Assembly: GCF_010093535.1 (NCBI RefSeq)
Contig: NW_022985169.1
Span: forward strand, 186,001 to 250,000
Source: Lindgomyces ingoldianus
Taxonomy: Eukaryota; Ascomycota; Dothideomycetes; Pleosporales; Lindgomycetaceae
Direction: 5' to 3'
Length of the DNA: 64,000 nt
Below are positions 1 through 10,760 of the stretch, one piece after another. Each line of letters opens with the position of its first letter. The stretch's first letter is position 1. Under the pieces are notes generated by a model. That model ran no database searches and was not told the DNA's origin. It saw only the letters and a list, made by a program, of their open reading frames with translations. Made by a program: the position numbers and the translations under genes.

Positions 1-1
1 G

Positions 2-1757
2 CCCCTTTAAAGGCTTCCCCATCCATGATACCATGAACATATGGATCGCCAACTAACATGTACCCTCCATTGGTCGGTCGCAAAACGTACGGCATCGACC
101 CGCCGCTCACAACGGCCACGATATCGGCTTCCCTACACTCCGCAGGCCAAAACCCAAAATATCCCTTCTCCGTTCTCACGAATCGGCGATCAACCACCAT
201 TGCCCTATATAGCGTTGCAATAGTAGCTAATGAAGACATATCCTCCAATGGATGCTCATCGTCGTCACTCCTCATCCAATCGAACCATCTCTCAAACCTA
301 AACATCTCAATGTGGTTTGCTCTCTTATATCTCCCTCGAAAATTATCCCTAGGCTGTTCCATTTTGTCTTTAGCCTCGGTACTGTCCGAACGTTGTGGCT
401 GAAGACCTCCGATGACCGTCATCCAAATGGCTGTTTCGACCGTCTGCTTTTTAGTGCAATATAGACTTTCTCCGTCTTCGTCCATGCCGGCTATCTCCTT
501 CATCTCGTCAAGAAGCTCCCTATTCCTAATCCTAATTTCTCCGGGTATAGCGCCATGTCTACTAATTGTGTCGAATGCAAGTCCCTCGACTTGAAGCTTT
601 CCTTCAGAAACGGTCTTTAGCCTAGCTTTATGGCCCCCTGCATTGTACAAATGTATGATATCTAGCTACGTAAGATGCTCTATTGAATCTCCCGCCCTCG
701 TAGTCCAATCCGGCACCCAAGACGGCAGTGCCATCAACTTCCGATCCCCGTAGCAAAAGCTCAAAAAATTCAACGTTTCCATCCTTCGATTATCTTCCAG
801 CGCTGCCGCCGTAAAGACGTCCATGGCTGTCATCGAGTAGTCCAGATTAATGAAGTCGACGAACTTCCCTTTCGCAAGGTCTAGCATACCAAAAACCTTA
901 TCGCACAAGCCTGTGGCTTCGCGAATCCGAAACATAGCCAGGATAAACAGGAACGAGAACTCGTGTGAGTAGTCTGTCAGCACGACTAGTGTTTCTTCGA
1001 GCACATCGGTGACGGTCAATCCCAGCTCATCGTCTTGCATCAGGTCGAGACAAATCAGCGCCTTCCCGTCACAGCAGTCGTCTCGGTAGAAGTATAGGTT
1101 CTGGATGAACCCCATCACTAGCTCCCTGTCGACAAACGATTGGCCGCATTGCAGCGCCACCCGTGTTGCGAAATTGAATTCCTGCACCGTCCATACCCTA
1201 GTCCACCACGGCAGCGACAGGAATTTAATCAAGCACTTTCGTACTTGCGCCGACTCGACATCTCCCAGGCCGGCGACATCCAGATGCGGAGCCTGTGAGC
1301 TATCGAGATGCAGCTCCGGATTTGCACCAATTTGCCACAACACCTCTAATGCAAAATTGCTCCCTTCCCAGCTCTCCCCGAGGAACGCAGGCTGCTTGAC
1401 TGTATACCGCGCCCATGAGTGCAACCTAGTGATTTCGTTCTTCGAGATTTGTCAGATCGATAGACAAAGCGTCGACCCAGAGCAGCCGTTCACGGTCTGC
1501 ATAGCGCAAGCTATACAGCGCCGTATACAGGTTCTTCGTCACCTGGATCGGCGAGGCTTCCAGTAGAATCTCCAACGTGTCATCCGCGTCGCCTCATACG
1601 TATGACAGCGCGTCGTATTCACCTTGGTTTCCAGACCCAGATTCAGACCCAGAGCCGTCACCGTCAAGGTGCAGCGCAAGTCCTCAGAGTGGGGGTCGGG
1701 GAGGAGGTGAAGGAGTCGAACCTCTGGCTTCGGGATATCGAGAGCCTTGTAGACCAT
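2..1757 (-). pseudogene. HET-domain (heterokaryon incompatibility) gene, broken, runs off the left edge
   Basis: HET proteins mediate non-self recognition and cell death when fungal hyphae fuse. The minus strand shows the family order. The start is MVYKALDIPKPEVRLLHLLP, then YDALSYV-stop-GD (family YDALSYVWGD, Trp read as TGA), then RLLWVDALSID and LEERNH-stop-VALM, where Gln is read as TAG. Next come SWEGSNFALEVLW, WWTRVWTVQEF and ALPSWVPDWT. A frameshift lies between the VYSQAACV segment (frame 1) and the FLGESWEG segment (frame 2), and another before YDALSYV. A further in-frame TAG sits at 666-668. After it the frame stays open to the window edge and carries the usual C-terminal HET motifs KGYFGFWPAE, MPYVLRP and YVHGIMDGEA. 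At least three nonsense changes and two frameshifts make this a clear pseudogene. The 3' end lies outside the window. Confidence 0.88.
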
Positions 1758-2333
1758 TGTTTGAGAATCCGGCCGGCGCTGACTGGGCTTCTAGTGAACC
1801 GCTACGGTCAATCAGAGTTTCGCTCGTTGCTGTTGCCGTTACAATCCGTTCGTCAGGCGTCCTGCACGGTCACCAGAGAAACCTACTTCCCGCTACAGAG
1901 ATTTTACATCAACATTTAACTAAAGCTAGAATTGTCGTAAGAACTCGACAGAATGCTAAACAACCTGTCTGTTAGGCAGCCACTAATACCTCCCAAATGC
2001 GGGGTCCGAAATCAGGAGCGTGCAGATCTTTACCGACACAGGTTGAATCTAGCCCGAGCCAGTGTGAGCGATTCATCCTTATTTTTTGGTATACATGCTT
2101 ATATAATAACCTCTTTGCTGCTGCTGCCGTAGTCCCAGGGTGTGGCAAGTGAGTCTTCAACGCCAGCCCACTCGGATGAACCTTTCTGCTTCTCTTAGAG
2201 TTTGATGTGCTCTCCCTCTGCCCTCTCCCTCTCCTCATAACTCAACACTTACCTACCATCGTCCCTCCCACCTCCAACATTCAACCCTTTTCTTCCCTCC
2301 TGCATCAAATACATGTTTAAACTACCAGTGCAG
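1758..2333. other. intergenic, nothing recognised
   Basis: Separates the HET relic from the 3' end of the MFS gene. I see only short open frames without family motifs and some pyrimidine-rich sequence around 2210-2300. Confidence 0.5.
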
Positions 2334-4330
2334 CTAAGGCGCATACCGAAACCCTTCAACGCCCTCCAAACACGGTTTCTTCCCCTCATCCGCAAGCCGA
2401 TTCATCCGTTTAAAGTACATAGACATACAGAACGTGACAATCGAATACAGTAATTGCATGCTTATTGTCGCCCACATGCCTGGGAGATATAGCTATCAAA
2501 TCCCCAAAAATAAGCGTCCGAATCCAAATCAATTTAACCCAGAAGCTTTCTATCTGGCGAAGAGAAATAGGGGAGGATAAAACTGGAGGAGGTGACTCAC
2601 CGGCGCATCCTTGCTCTGAAAGATGGTAGATCCAGTGATGCCGCCCGCAGCGCCTACGCTGATCATAGCGGCCGCAACAACTCCTCTTTTCTGGACTCTG
2701 GCCGTTTGATTCTGGCCGTACGCCAAGCTCCCTGGGACATTCGCCTGCGTCCCAAAAGTTGCTAAAAACAACCCGAAATATCTCACTCCCGGTGGCCTCG
2801 CATACAAAATCACCAGCAGGCCAACGACGGCAGTGAGAGATTGAAATATGAGGATAGGATAGCGCAGTTTTATGCGGTCAGACAGCCAGGCGCAGAGGAG
2901 GGATGCTAAGATGGCGAACATGTAGGGAGGGGAGGAGAGAACTTGGGAGAGGGCGTAAGAGAAACCCATACCTTTGCGCAGGATTATGGGTTGGAAGAAG
3001 GCGAGGGAATAGACGGAAGAGGCGGCTACGAAGTATTGGATTGAGCTGGGGAGGTCAGTAGGGGTGCTTGAAGGGGCTTGGAAGGGATTTGTTGGTTTGA
3101 CATGAGTTTAAGGAGAGGGAGAGGGCTAGGTAAGGGGGGGTTAACGTACTACACGCCAATTTTCCAGTCCAACAGCATCCCCAAACTCTGCCTAAACGTC
3201 GGATGCTCTATCTCCCCATTCCCACTCTGCTTTTCAAGACTGACCCGGGCAGTTGCGATATGTTTTTGGCGCACGGTTAGGAATTTCACTTTCTCCGGGA
3301 ATTCGATAAGGAAGAATGGTGCGATGAGACCGGCGACGATGGTTGCGGTGCCTTCGATTATGAAAATCCAGCGCCAGCCGCGCGCGTACATGCCGTCGCC
3401 GACCCGAATCAGGGAGAGGGCGTAGGCAAACTAGAGAGCTAGGGGTTATCTAGGGCGTTTGGGAAGGGGGAATACGGGGTGAGCGGGAGTGGGTGCTTAC
3501 AATAGGACCGAACCCAGAGGATAGAAGAGATGCCATGTAGAATGTTGACACGCGTTTTGCAGTTTCGTATTGTCGGTACCAGGACCCGATGATATAAATT
3601 GCTCCGGGGAACACTGCAGTTTGTTTAGCATCAGTTCGTAGAAGAGGAATTTTTAAATCAATGGTGGGCTTACACCCAGCCTCAAAGGTTCCCAGCAACG
3701 CTCGCAGCACAGTGAGGACTTGCCAACTGCGCACAAAGCCCATACCCAGCACGCACGCGCCCCATGATGTGATTAGGAAGCCGAGCCAGTACCTTGCTCC
3801 CAGTCGACGGATGATGAAATTGGAAGGGAGTTCGAACAGTGCGTAGGCTGGGGCCGGTTAGAGTGAGAGCTATGAATATGCACGTGTGTGGGGTGTGGGG
3901 TATGGGGATATACATACGCACGAAGAAAATCAGCAGGGCGATGTTATACCGAGATCTAGAGTCCCAAGTATTAGCCTTCCAGCACTTGGATTGGGATATT
4001 AATACAAGACCAAGCCATAGAACGTACCCAATATCAAGCCTCAGGTCTTCCGCAAGCCCTGCAATATATGCCGCGGAGATGTTTGTTCGATCAAGCAGAG
4101 AAAGTCCAAAGACAATGCAGAGCATAGGGAACACTCTCCAATCCGCCTTTCGTCTATCCTATGGTTAAAAACAGTGGTTTCTGGTTTGCCGGATGTGGCA
4201 GGACGTACACAATTGCTTTCTCCTCTTCAGGTGTCCAGTCTTGTTCACGTTGGCCATCACCTGCCGCCTGGGATGAAGAGCTAGTAAAGGCCTTTTCAAG
4301 CTGGCCCACTTCGGGTTTCGTTTCATCCAT
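2334..4330 (-). CDS. MFS transporter, allantoate permease (DAL5/TNA1) type, multi-exon
   Basis: Plasma-membrane anion:cation symporter of the fungal family that takes up allantoate, nicotinate, pantothenate or similar organic anions; the substrate cannot be read from sequence. The start chosen is ATG at 4328-4330 (MDETKPEVGQLEKAF). It leads through an acidic WTPEEEKAIV segment across an intron into ADWRVFPMLCIVFGLSLLDR, the family signature of helix 1. Later exons give YNIALLIFFV, LGFLITSWGACVLGMGFV, FPGAIYIIGSWYRQYE, GWRWIFIIEGTATIVAGLIAPFFL, the large loop, then GFSYALSQVLSSPPYMFAIL and NVPGSLAYGQNQTARVQKRG. The last exon reads MQLLYSIVTFCMSMYFKRMN and ends at TAG 2334-2336. About six introns with GT-AG borders are needed (for example near 4140-4195, 3960-4025, 3850-3905, 3615-3675, 3435-3500 and 3050-3150). 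No lesion was seen, so it is probably functional. Exact exon borders are approximate. Confidence 0.87.
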
Positions 4331-5567
4331 TCTGATTAGATCAATGCCCTAAATTCAACGCACAAAGGATTTGGACTCGGAATCTCCAGAATAACTGTCG
4401 ATGCGGTCCAGACTCAGATCTTAGAGCAACTGGAGCCAAAGCCTATAAACAAGTTTTTCGGATATATGCCTCCGGAAGCGCTTGGAGTACCGACACCACG
4501 GCCGCTGGTAGAAAATGCAACGCTGGACTAGAAAAGGAGCGACCCCGATGCGTCGACGCCATGGTCTCGGTGGTCAAGCAGCAGCTTGGGAGGATGGACG
4601 CGTGCAAAACGTGAATCCTGCGTCGTTGATCGAATGAGAGTCGCCAGAGAATCCTGGACGAGGTTTAGCTGCTTGGCGCCGATGCTTTAAATCCTAATGT
4701 CAAGATTTTGCCAAGGAGCAGGTTGTGGAGGTTGGAAATGTGGGGAAAGAGATAAATGGGATGATGAGTCGATGGGGATGACTCGAGAACGCGGAGTTGT
4801 GAGATGGAAGGAAAATCAATTATTTGAGAGATGTAGAAATTTCTTGATGCTGGATATTTCTTCAAGATGCCGTAAAATACCCTTTTCAGCTTCCTCGACG
4901 GATAATCGTAATTCGTTTGAGTCCAGCAATGGCTCAAACAGAGCATCGAACCTCCATCGCCAAGCTAGCAACCGTAACCGCCTCCGAGTCGGTCGTGGAG
5001 ACTCATCACAGTAATTCTGTCATTCCCCAAGACGTCGTTTATCGAAAACACTCTTTCTATACCTATCTCTATCGGATGCGAGTACGAAGATTTGCACGTC
5101 GTCGGGTTAATGGATGTCTTACCGTTCCAGTCAAATCAAAGTTTGGCAACTGAAGCAAAGTTTGGCAATTCGGAACTACGCCTTTATATAGTCGACGAAT
5201 GATGAGAAATCAGAAGCCTCGGCCGAACCTACCATGTGTACCTAGGTACGATGAGTAAAGGCGGGCAAGAGTGTGTCTTTCACCAACCTCTTTTTGAATT
5301 CCTTCAAGGATGTGCACAGGGTTGATGATTTTTATGTAATTATACTAGAATAGAAAGGCGAATCTTAGGCTTTTCTGTGCCTTACAATGATCCCTAGTTC
5401 TTACATTCTCCATCCCCCGCCCGACCACCCTAGGACATTAAGAGGTTAGATACTTGCCTGCTCAGCCTTTTTTGCCACAGTATCAAACGAATTCAAAGCC
5501 TTTTAAAGCAAACGCAGCGCGTTAAGCATGGGGTGAGAATACAGATATGAGCGGAAAAACCTTAACT
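4331..5567. other. no gene recognised
   Basis: Upstream side of the MFS gene. Several short open frames exist on both strands but none has family motifs or consistent splice structure. It probably contains the transporter promoter in its left part. Confidence 0.45.
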
Positions 5568-5810
5568 TCATAAGTGTGCCTCTAGTCGATCAATCTCGTC
5601 GACCGCTTTGACTTCTGACTTGACGATTTGAAGGAGTCGAGTTCGTCGATTGTATGGGAGAAACACACGATTCCGTACAAAACCTAGTGTGTGACTGGTG
5701 GCTAGGCGGACCTCGTCCACTAAGCTCACAGACACATCCCCTAGTGTTGCAACATCCGTCAATAATTTTTCGGCTTCCTCTAGTGATTGGTTGGCGAGAT
5801 CTGCCCGCAA
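5568..5810 (-). CDS. short unrecognised ORF (80 codons), possibly a gene fragment
   Basis: The frame encodes a Leu/Glu/Val-rich, probably helical peptide (LEEAEKLLTDVATLGDVSV, VDEVRLATSHTLGFVRNRV). The amphipathic composition looks like real protein rather than random frame. However, no family is recognised, and the frame is closed just upstream, next to a minisatellite. It may be the last exon or a relic of a larger gene. Confidence 0.25.
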   Translation of the reverse strand: MRADLANQSLEEAEKLLTDVATLGDVSVSLVDEVRLATSHTLGFVRNRVFLPYNRRTRLLQIVKSEVKAVDEIDRLEAHL

Positions 5811-5875
5811 GCTAGGAGCTGATTGTGGCCAGATATAAGTTCAGCCTCGTAGAGTGCGGCCTAGTCGAAAGTGAA

Positions 5876-5946
5876 TTCGGAAGGAAAGAGTTCGGAAGGT
5901 ATGGATTCGGATGGAAGGAGTTTGGAAGGAAGCGGTTCGGAAAGAG
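5876..5946. repeat. 15-bp minisatellite, about 4.7 copies
   Basis: Consecutive units begin at 5876, 5891, 5906, 5921 and 5936. The first reads TTCGGAAGGAAAGAG and the others differ at two to four positions. The period is a multiple of three, so both strands are open across it: a Phe-Gly-(Arg/Trp)-Lys-Glu pentapeptide on plus, a (Leu/His)-Pro-Asn-Ser-Phe pentapeptide on minus. No surrounding gene could be defined. Confidence 0.85.
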
Positions 5947-6247
5947 TGGCTTTCCCGCTCATAAAATCTTCCTAAGTTATCACCTCGATAACCATCTCTG
6001 ACCAATATTCTTGGGTTTGGTGTATTAACTATTAGGTTGCGTCGTGCTAACTGGAGGCTATTATATTGCGAAGATTGGAGGCAAACATCTATTGTACTGC
6101 GTGGGAAGGATAGTTTCTCTAGCGCGAACTAAACGGCGATATGAGCACTAGAATCTGCCCAGTAAAACTCTACAGTGTTCGTGGGAGGCTGTCATGGATT
6201 TCAAAGAACGCTGAGTGGCTGAGGGGTGCTAGGATTGAAGCACCCCC
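5947..6247. other. no gene recognised
   Basis: Short spacer between the minisatellite and the dehydrogenase relic; nothing distinctive. Confidence 0.5.
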
Positions 6248-7159
6248 TCAGTACCCGACCTTCATACTAAGCTCCGTGAGTAACTTCGCACCCGGTACAT
6301 GTTCATCATAATAAATAACCCTCCCACTCGGACCGCCCACAAACAACCTCAACCGCAACCTCCCAACCACAACCCCAACTAACTCGCCGGCTCAACCATC
6401 GCTTCCCCAATCTCATTCCAAAGCCTAAAAAATCTCATGGTCTGCCATAATCCCCTTGAACTTGCCCGCAATAATATCCACCGGCATCTTCGTCCTCGCC
6501 AACTTAGGATACACTCCCTAGACCTAAAACGTAGGCTCCTCGTGCGCAAGCATCCCGATGAAGCGGGTTAGCGCCGCTTTGGAACTACAGTACGCCATTC
6601 AACCTATGTATGGTCCTGTGACTTCGCAGGCGGAGAGCGATATGATACCTTTGTCGAAGGCAGTGTTTGTAGGGTTGCTAGAACAGGATCTGCGGAGGTA
6701 AGGGAGACATAGTTAGCTCTGTAGTTTCTTTAGCATGGGCCATGATAGTTTGAATTTAGGTTATTGGGAGGAGATTTGGGGTTAGGAGGGACATTATACC
6801 TTTTCTATCGCCCCGAAGACGTTAGTACCATAGCTCTTCTTTACCTCCTCGACATTCCCCTTATCCGCCCTCTCAACCGGACCAATAACGCCAGCGCAGT
6901 ACACGAGATTATCAATCCCACCCATTTCTTTCGCACATATCTCGATCGCCTTTATCTTGCCTGCCTTGGCTGTCACATCTCCTAGCACGGTCCATAGACA
7001 ACCTGAATTCGACTTCAACAGCAAGGTAAGATCTAGGTCGGCGTGCAGTCCGAAGATGACCACTTTCATACCCGAGGGTACAGTTGCGAGAATGAGCTTT
7101 GTGACTTCGAGCCCAATTCCTAATCCACCGCCTACAACAAGGATAGCTTGTCCTGCCAT
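6248..7159 (-). pseudogene. short-chain dehydrogenase/reductase (SDR) pseudogene
   Basis: SDRs are NAD(P)-dependent oxidoreductases. The first part is intact: MAGQAILVVGGGLGIG gives the Rossmann glycine motif, and GGIDNLVYCAGVIGPVE matches the NNAG-type strand. After a presumed intron the same strand reads GIISLSACEV, then a stop, MAYCSSKAALTRFIGMLA (the YxxxK active-site motif written as Y-C-S-S-K), then EEPTF-stop-V-stop-GVYPKLARTKMPVDIIAGKF. The expected residues at those two stops are Gln, so CAG changed to TAG twice within nine bases, a CpA to TpA change typical of RIP. More stops follow before the natural TGA at 6248. The gene is dead as written. Confidence 0.8.
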
Positions 7160-7787
7160 ATTCCTCAGATACTATGGAGGGAATATTGATATCGATCTCA
7201 ACGCAGTCTTTATGACAAAGCCATCCTCAATGTTGGAGATGGAATTAAAGAAGTTGGGTTCATAGCGAATTGCCCCACGACGCAACGCGCCGATCGATCC
7301 AGCTAAAAGCTTCTATTTTCCTAATCTGGCCCAAATCCATGACGCAAGGTAAATCTGCAGGGTTTTTGGAATTTGGAGAGAGTGCCGATCAGGACGAGGA
7401 CGCAGACGCGATAACACGCTGCCAAGCGTCAACCCCGCTCTGGGTGGCGCTAGTGAAATGCCACTCACACTTGGTACGGAGGGGCATTTCGTGAGTATGC
7501 GCTAAACCCTCCGCAGACACGGGAGCCCGGGTGTAAGGAGATTTGGCTGGGCTATGCTTGGGGAGTTCTATGTGTGAATATTGACCTGTTTGTAATTTGC
7601 GATGAGAAGGCAGACCTTCCAAAGATCTACCTTAGTTCAGCAACAGCTTTGAGAGGTCAAATCCGCATTCAACGGACACACTTAAGCAACCCCTAGCTAG
7701 GTGGTATTCACAAAGGAATTCGTATTCACATCGAAGTGAGCGAGATATAATACCTCGCCACCACCCCCTCTTACGTCTCCCCTCACC
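7160..7787. other. no gene recognised
   Basis: Lies between the SDR and deacetylase relics. A minus-strand frame at 7389-7622 is open but shows no known motif and is not supported. Confidence 0.4.
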
Positions 7788-8770
7788 CTACTTCCCTGTC
7801 CAACTGATTATCCCCTTCCGAAACTCCTCCGCAATCTGTGCAGACGTACGCCACTCGGAATCCTCATGTTCATTGATCCAATCGATAAAGCGTTCAACCA
7901 TGAGTAAAATATGCCGTCGACCAGACACCTGGGGATGAATACATAGGAAAATGAAGGTGTCGTATTCGCTGTTGCACCATAAAAACATGTCTTTCCACAT
8001 GCCCTCGACATGTACGGGTCTATGTAGCCGTGCCGTTAGAAGAAGATTTAGTTAGTCATTTAGGTCCATCCGCATCGAACAGAAGATCCCGAGAAGAGGA
8101 AAAAGTTCGCGTAACATATAGAATTCGGCCTCGCACCACCCCTCTGAAACGGCGGTCAATCGTCCGGCGTCTGATTCGCAGGAATCTCCACATTCTACTC
8201 TTCTCCGCATTTTCATTGTCACCATCCACGTTTCTGGCTCTTCCTAGTAATCCATTGTAATGCGCACCTCCTTCCCGGTGCTCACAGAATACGACTTGAG
8301 GTCGTCATGCATGAACTAGTGATCCCACTTTCTCCACAAGCGAGATCTGATTGAGGCGGTTCTTCCCCACGAGGGAGGCAAACCCGACTGGTGGTTTTCC
8401 GTACTAGAAATCAGTTTGGATCGAGGTTTTTAGGGAGAGAGTGGTTTCGAGTGTGAGGGGGTGAATTCCACGGGAAATTCGTGCGCGTAGCTGTGCAGAC
8501 CGCTAGATTCTCTCTAGTCAATTATATGTATTCACCGTTACAATATCGGGGTTTCAGGAGATGGAGAAGAGAACATGTTCATACAACTCATGTCCTGCAT
8601 CCCAGATCCTGGCCATTTCTTTGGGGAAAGTTTCAATCGTGTGACCCGGGACGTTTCATGAACATTCTCTATTCCTTCTTTAAAAACTGCACCAACAGGC
8701 GTTCTACAATTCACGAGAGTAGTGACGGCGTTCCAAAGCCATGAGGATTTTCTGCGGCATTTGCCACATA
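7788..8770 (-). pseudogene. polysaccharide deacetylase (carbohydrate esterase 4-like) pseudogene
   Basis: Polysaccharide deacetylases remove acetyl groups from chitin or related polymers. The family order is still legible on the minus strand. First ENPHGFGTPSLLS near 8700-8760, then NVPGHTIETFPKEMARIWDA followed by GHEL near 8570-8650, which is the conserved VPGHT/GHE block. Then VVEIPANQTPDD-stop-PPF near 8140-8190, and last the open C-terminal stretch FIFLCIHPQVSGRRHILLMV plus ERFIDWINEHE at 7790-8000, with the HPxVSGR signature. Frame changes and stops separate all blocks (for example a TGA just before NVPGHT), and the metal-binding DD region was not found intact. The C-terminal 70 codons are the best-preserved part. 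Confidence 0.75.
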
Positions 8771-10094
8771 GGAGTGAGCCTCTCTCTCTCTCTCAGGTTT
8801 TATGCAATGTTCGAAGCAGAAAAGAAGCTGATGTTGCCGAAGGTTTGTGGGGGCCGTTTGGGTCGTTCAGGCCTAAGTTGAATTCTAATGATGAGATACC
8901 TTGCTCTAAATACAGGACGATCCTATGATTCAGTTCTTATGGATAAAAAGGCTGAAACGGTAGAAATATGCAACTTTCTAGGAATAGGTGTTGCTGTGGC
9001 ATGATCACGGCTAACACATTCGGAGCCATCTTGAAGAAATCTGGAGCACAATGGGTTTCCTTATTGCACTACTCTTTATGTCAGTGAATCACAGTGACAA
9101 CGCCTTATTCAATTTATTACCTTGCTTTTTGCTTGAAGGACTGCGAAAATGCGCAGTTTGCATGATTCATGAAGGCGGCATTCTTGACGCTTCATACCCA
9201 AGCCCGCGATGCATCTTTTGATATAAATTCGCAAATGAACTGGAATATATTATGGAGGCTTAGTTGGTTCGCGTATCGACGAGAAAGACAAGGAAATGGA
9301 GTTGTGACGTGAAGATCCACTTCATGCATGCATTTGCCAAGCCACTAGTGAAGTGTGCCTGCAGTTCAGGTAGGACTCGAAATCTTGATCGGGGTTCTTC
9401 CGAATCAGCATTTGGAAATCCCCGATCCACTCATATGGCGTTCCCATATCGTCGGGTAACGAACTTCTGTATCTCTCTAATGCAATGTACCGCTTCTACC
9501 ATTCTCATGCCCTACCGTTCGTAATACGTTTAAGGACCTCCAAGACGGATCCGATTGATTTACACCAAGTTCACATGTGTAGAGTGACTACAAGCAGCAA
9601 GGACCCGGTGAAACGGACATTAGATTGTGCCTGATTCTTGTTCCCGAATCTCGGCAACTTGCCTTTTTAACTCTTATTGATTCCAGAGCATAAATCTAAC
9701 CCCAAAGGACTTTGGGTTGTTTAATCCTAGTCCTGGACTGCATCCGAACTGCCCATGACTTATGGGAGGAGAACAATCAGGACCCCTCCATTTTGAACGC
9801 AAGAATGATGCGAAACAGCAAGCCAGACATGATGCGGTTAGCAATTTACCAGACAGGGCATATGCCTGAGCCAATGCGTAACTGGAATGGGGTACTCGAG
9901 GTTTCCAAGTTATCTATCGGGATAGCGCTCGAGAGCATTCGGGCCGAAGATAGTCTTGTCTAACCCAAGTCAGCAGACTAGACAAAGAGAAGGAGCATAC
10001 ATGACTCACCATGGTTGCCAGCACCGGAATTGATGTACAAGTGAGCTAGTACCTTTGGAATTAGTAATACTGGCTTTATGATAAACATCCCGGC
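8771..10094. other. gene-poor stretch with one (TC)n microsatellite
   Basis: A short TC run lies at about 8781-8795. A plus frame at 9712-9963 is open for 83 codons, and overlapping minus frames exist, but neither carries motifs I recognise. It may hold remains of a further degraded gene. Confidence 0.4.
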
Positions 10095-10355
10095 TCACGG
10101 CGTGGGGTAATGATATTGGCGCACGACATAATTGCGCAAAATCTCCGTATACAGGGTTACAATGTTGGGGACTTTCTCCTCGTTAAATGCATGTTTGATG
10201 GCATTGCCGTCTAGACACATTTCGCTAATCGCAGCAAATACCTTCTCGCATTGGAAGGCCAGAGCCTTGGACAAAGCCTCCAATGTCAGCAGCAGGGTGA
10301 CTTGGGATGCTTTCAGTACCTCCCTGTAACATGATAGTGGAGTATTTGACCGCAT
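10095..10355 (-). CDS. unrecognised ORF or exon of a degraded gene
   Basis: The 86-codon frame has ordinary, mostly helical protein composition (REVLKASQVTLLLTLEALSK, VPNIVTLYTEILRNYVV). The plus-strand sequence just beyond 10355 looks intron-like. It resembles an internal exon of a fungal regulatory or scaffold protein, but no domain is identified. It may belong to the same broken gene that carries the hAT insertion. Confidence 0.25.
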   Translation of the reverse strand: MRSNTPLSCYREVLKASQVTLLLTLEALSKALAFQCEKVFAAISEMCLDGNAIKHAFNEEKVPNIVTLYTEILRNYVVRQYHYPTP

Positions 10356-10760
10356 TCTCTTATGTTAGTCTACCATGTCAGAAATGTGCACAAACGACTT
10401 ACGCATCGATCGTTAGCTATTCCTGTCATGGTTTGAGCAGCGACGCATTGCTGGTTCTCACCCTTTACCACCTTGTCCTTGAGGTCTTCAGGCGCCTCTT
10501 GAATCATGGCTCTCTGCCTCCTCGATGTTGCCTGTTCTTTGAAGCCCATAGCGCGGAGTTTATGATGCAGTCCGAGGATGGGAACAGACTCGGACTAGGT
10601 GTTAGAGACACCATGCACTGTCGTGATGAGACATGCATTATCGGTGGATTCACGAAGCTAGGGGCCATTGGCTTTTAAATTCCTTGCCGAAAGTAATAGA
10701 CTAGCCAAGTGTCATTGCAACGGCCTGCAGATATGTAAGCCGATTGATGGCCTTTTCGCC

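Noticed and set aside
2550..4134. MFS gene at the left as a pseudogene because its frames are broken
   Set aside because: All breaks coincide with short GT-AG intervals between conserved helices, so introns explain them.
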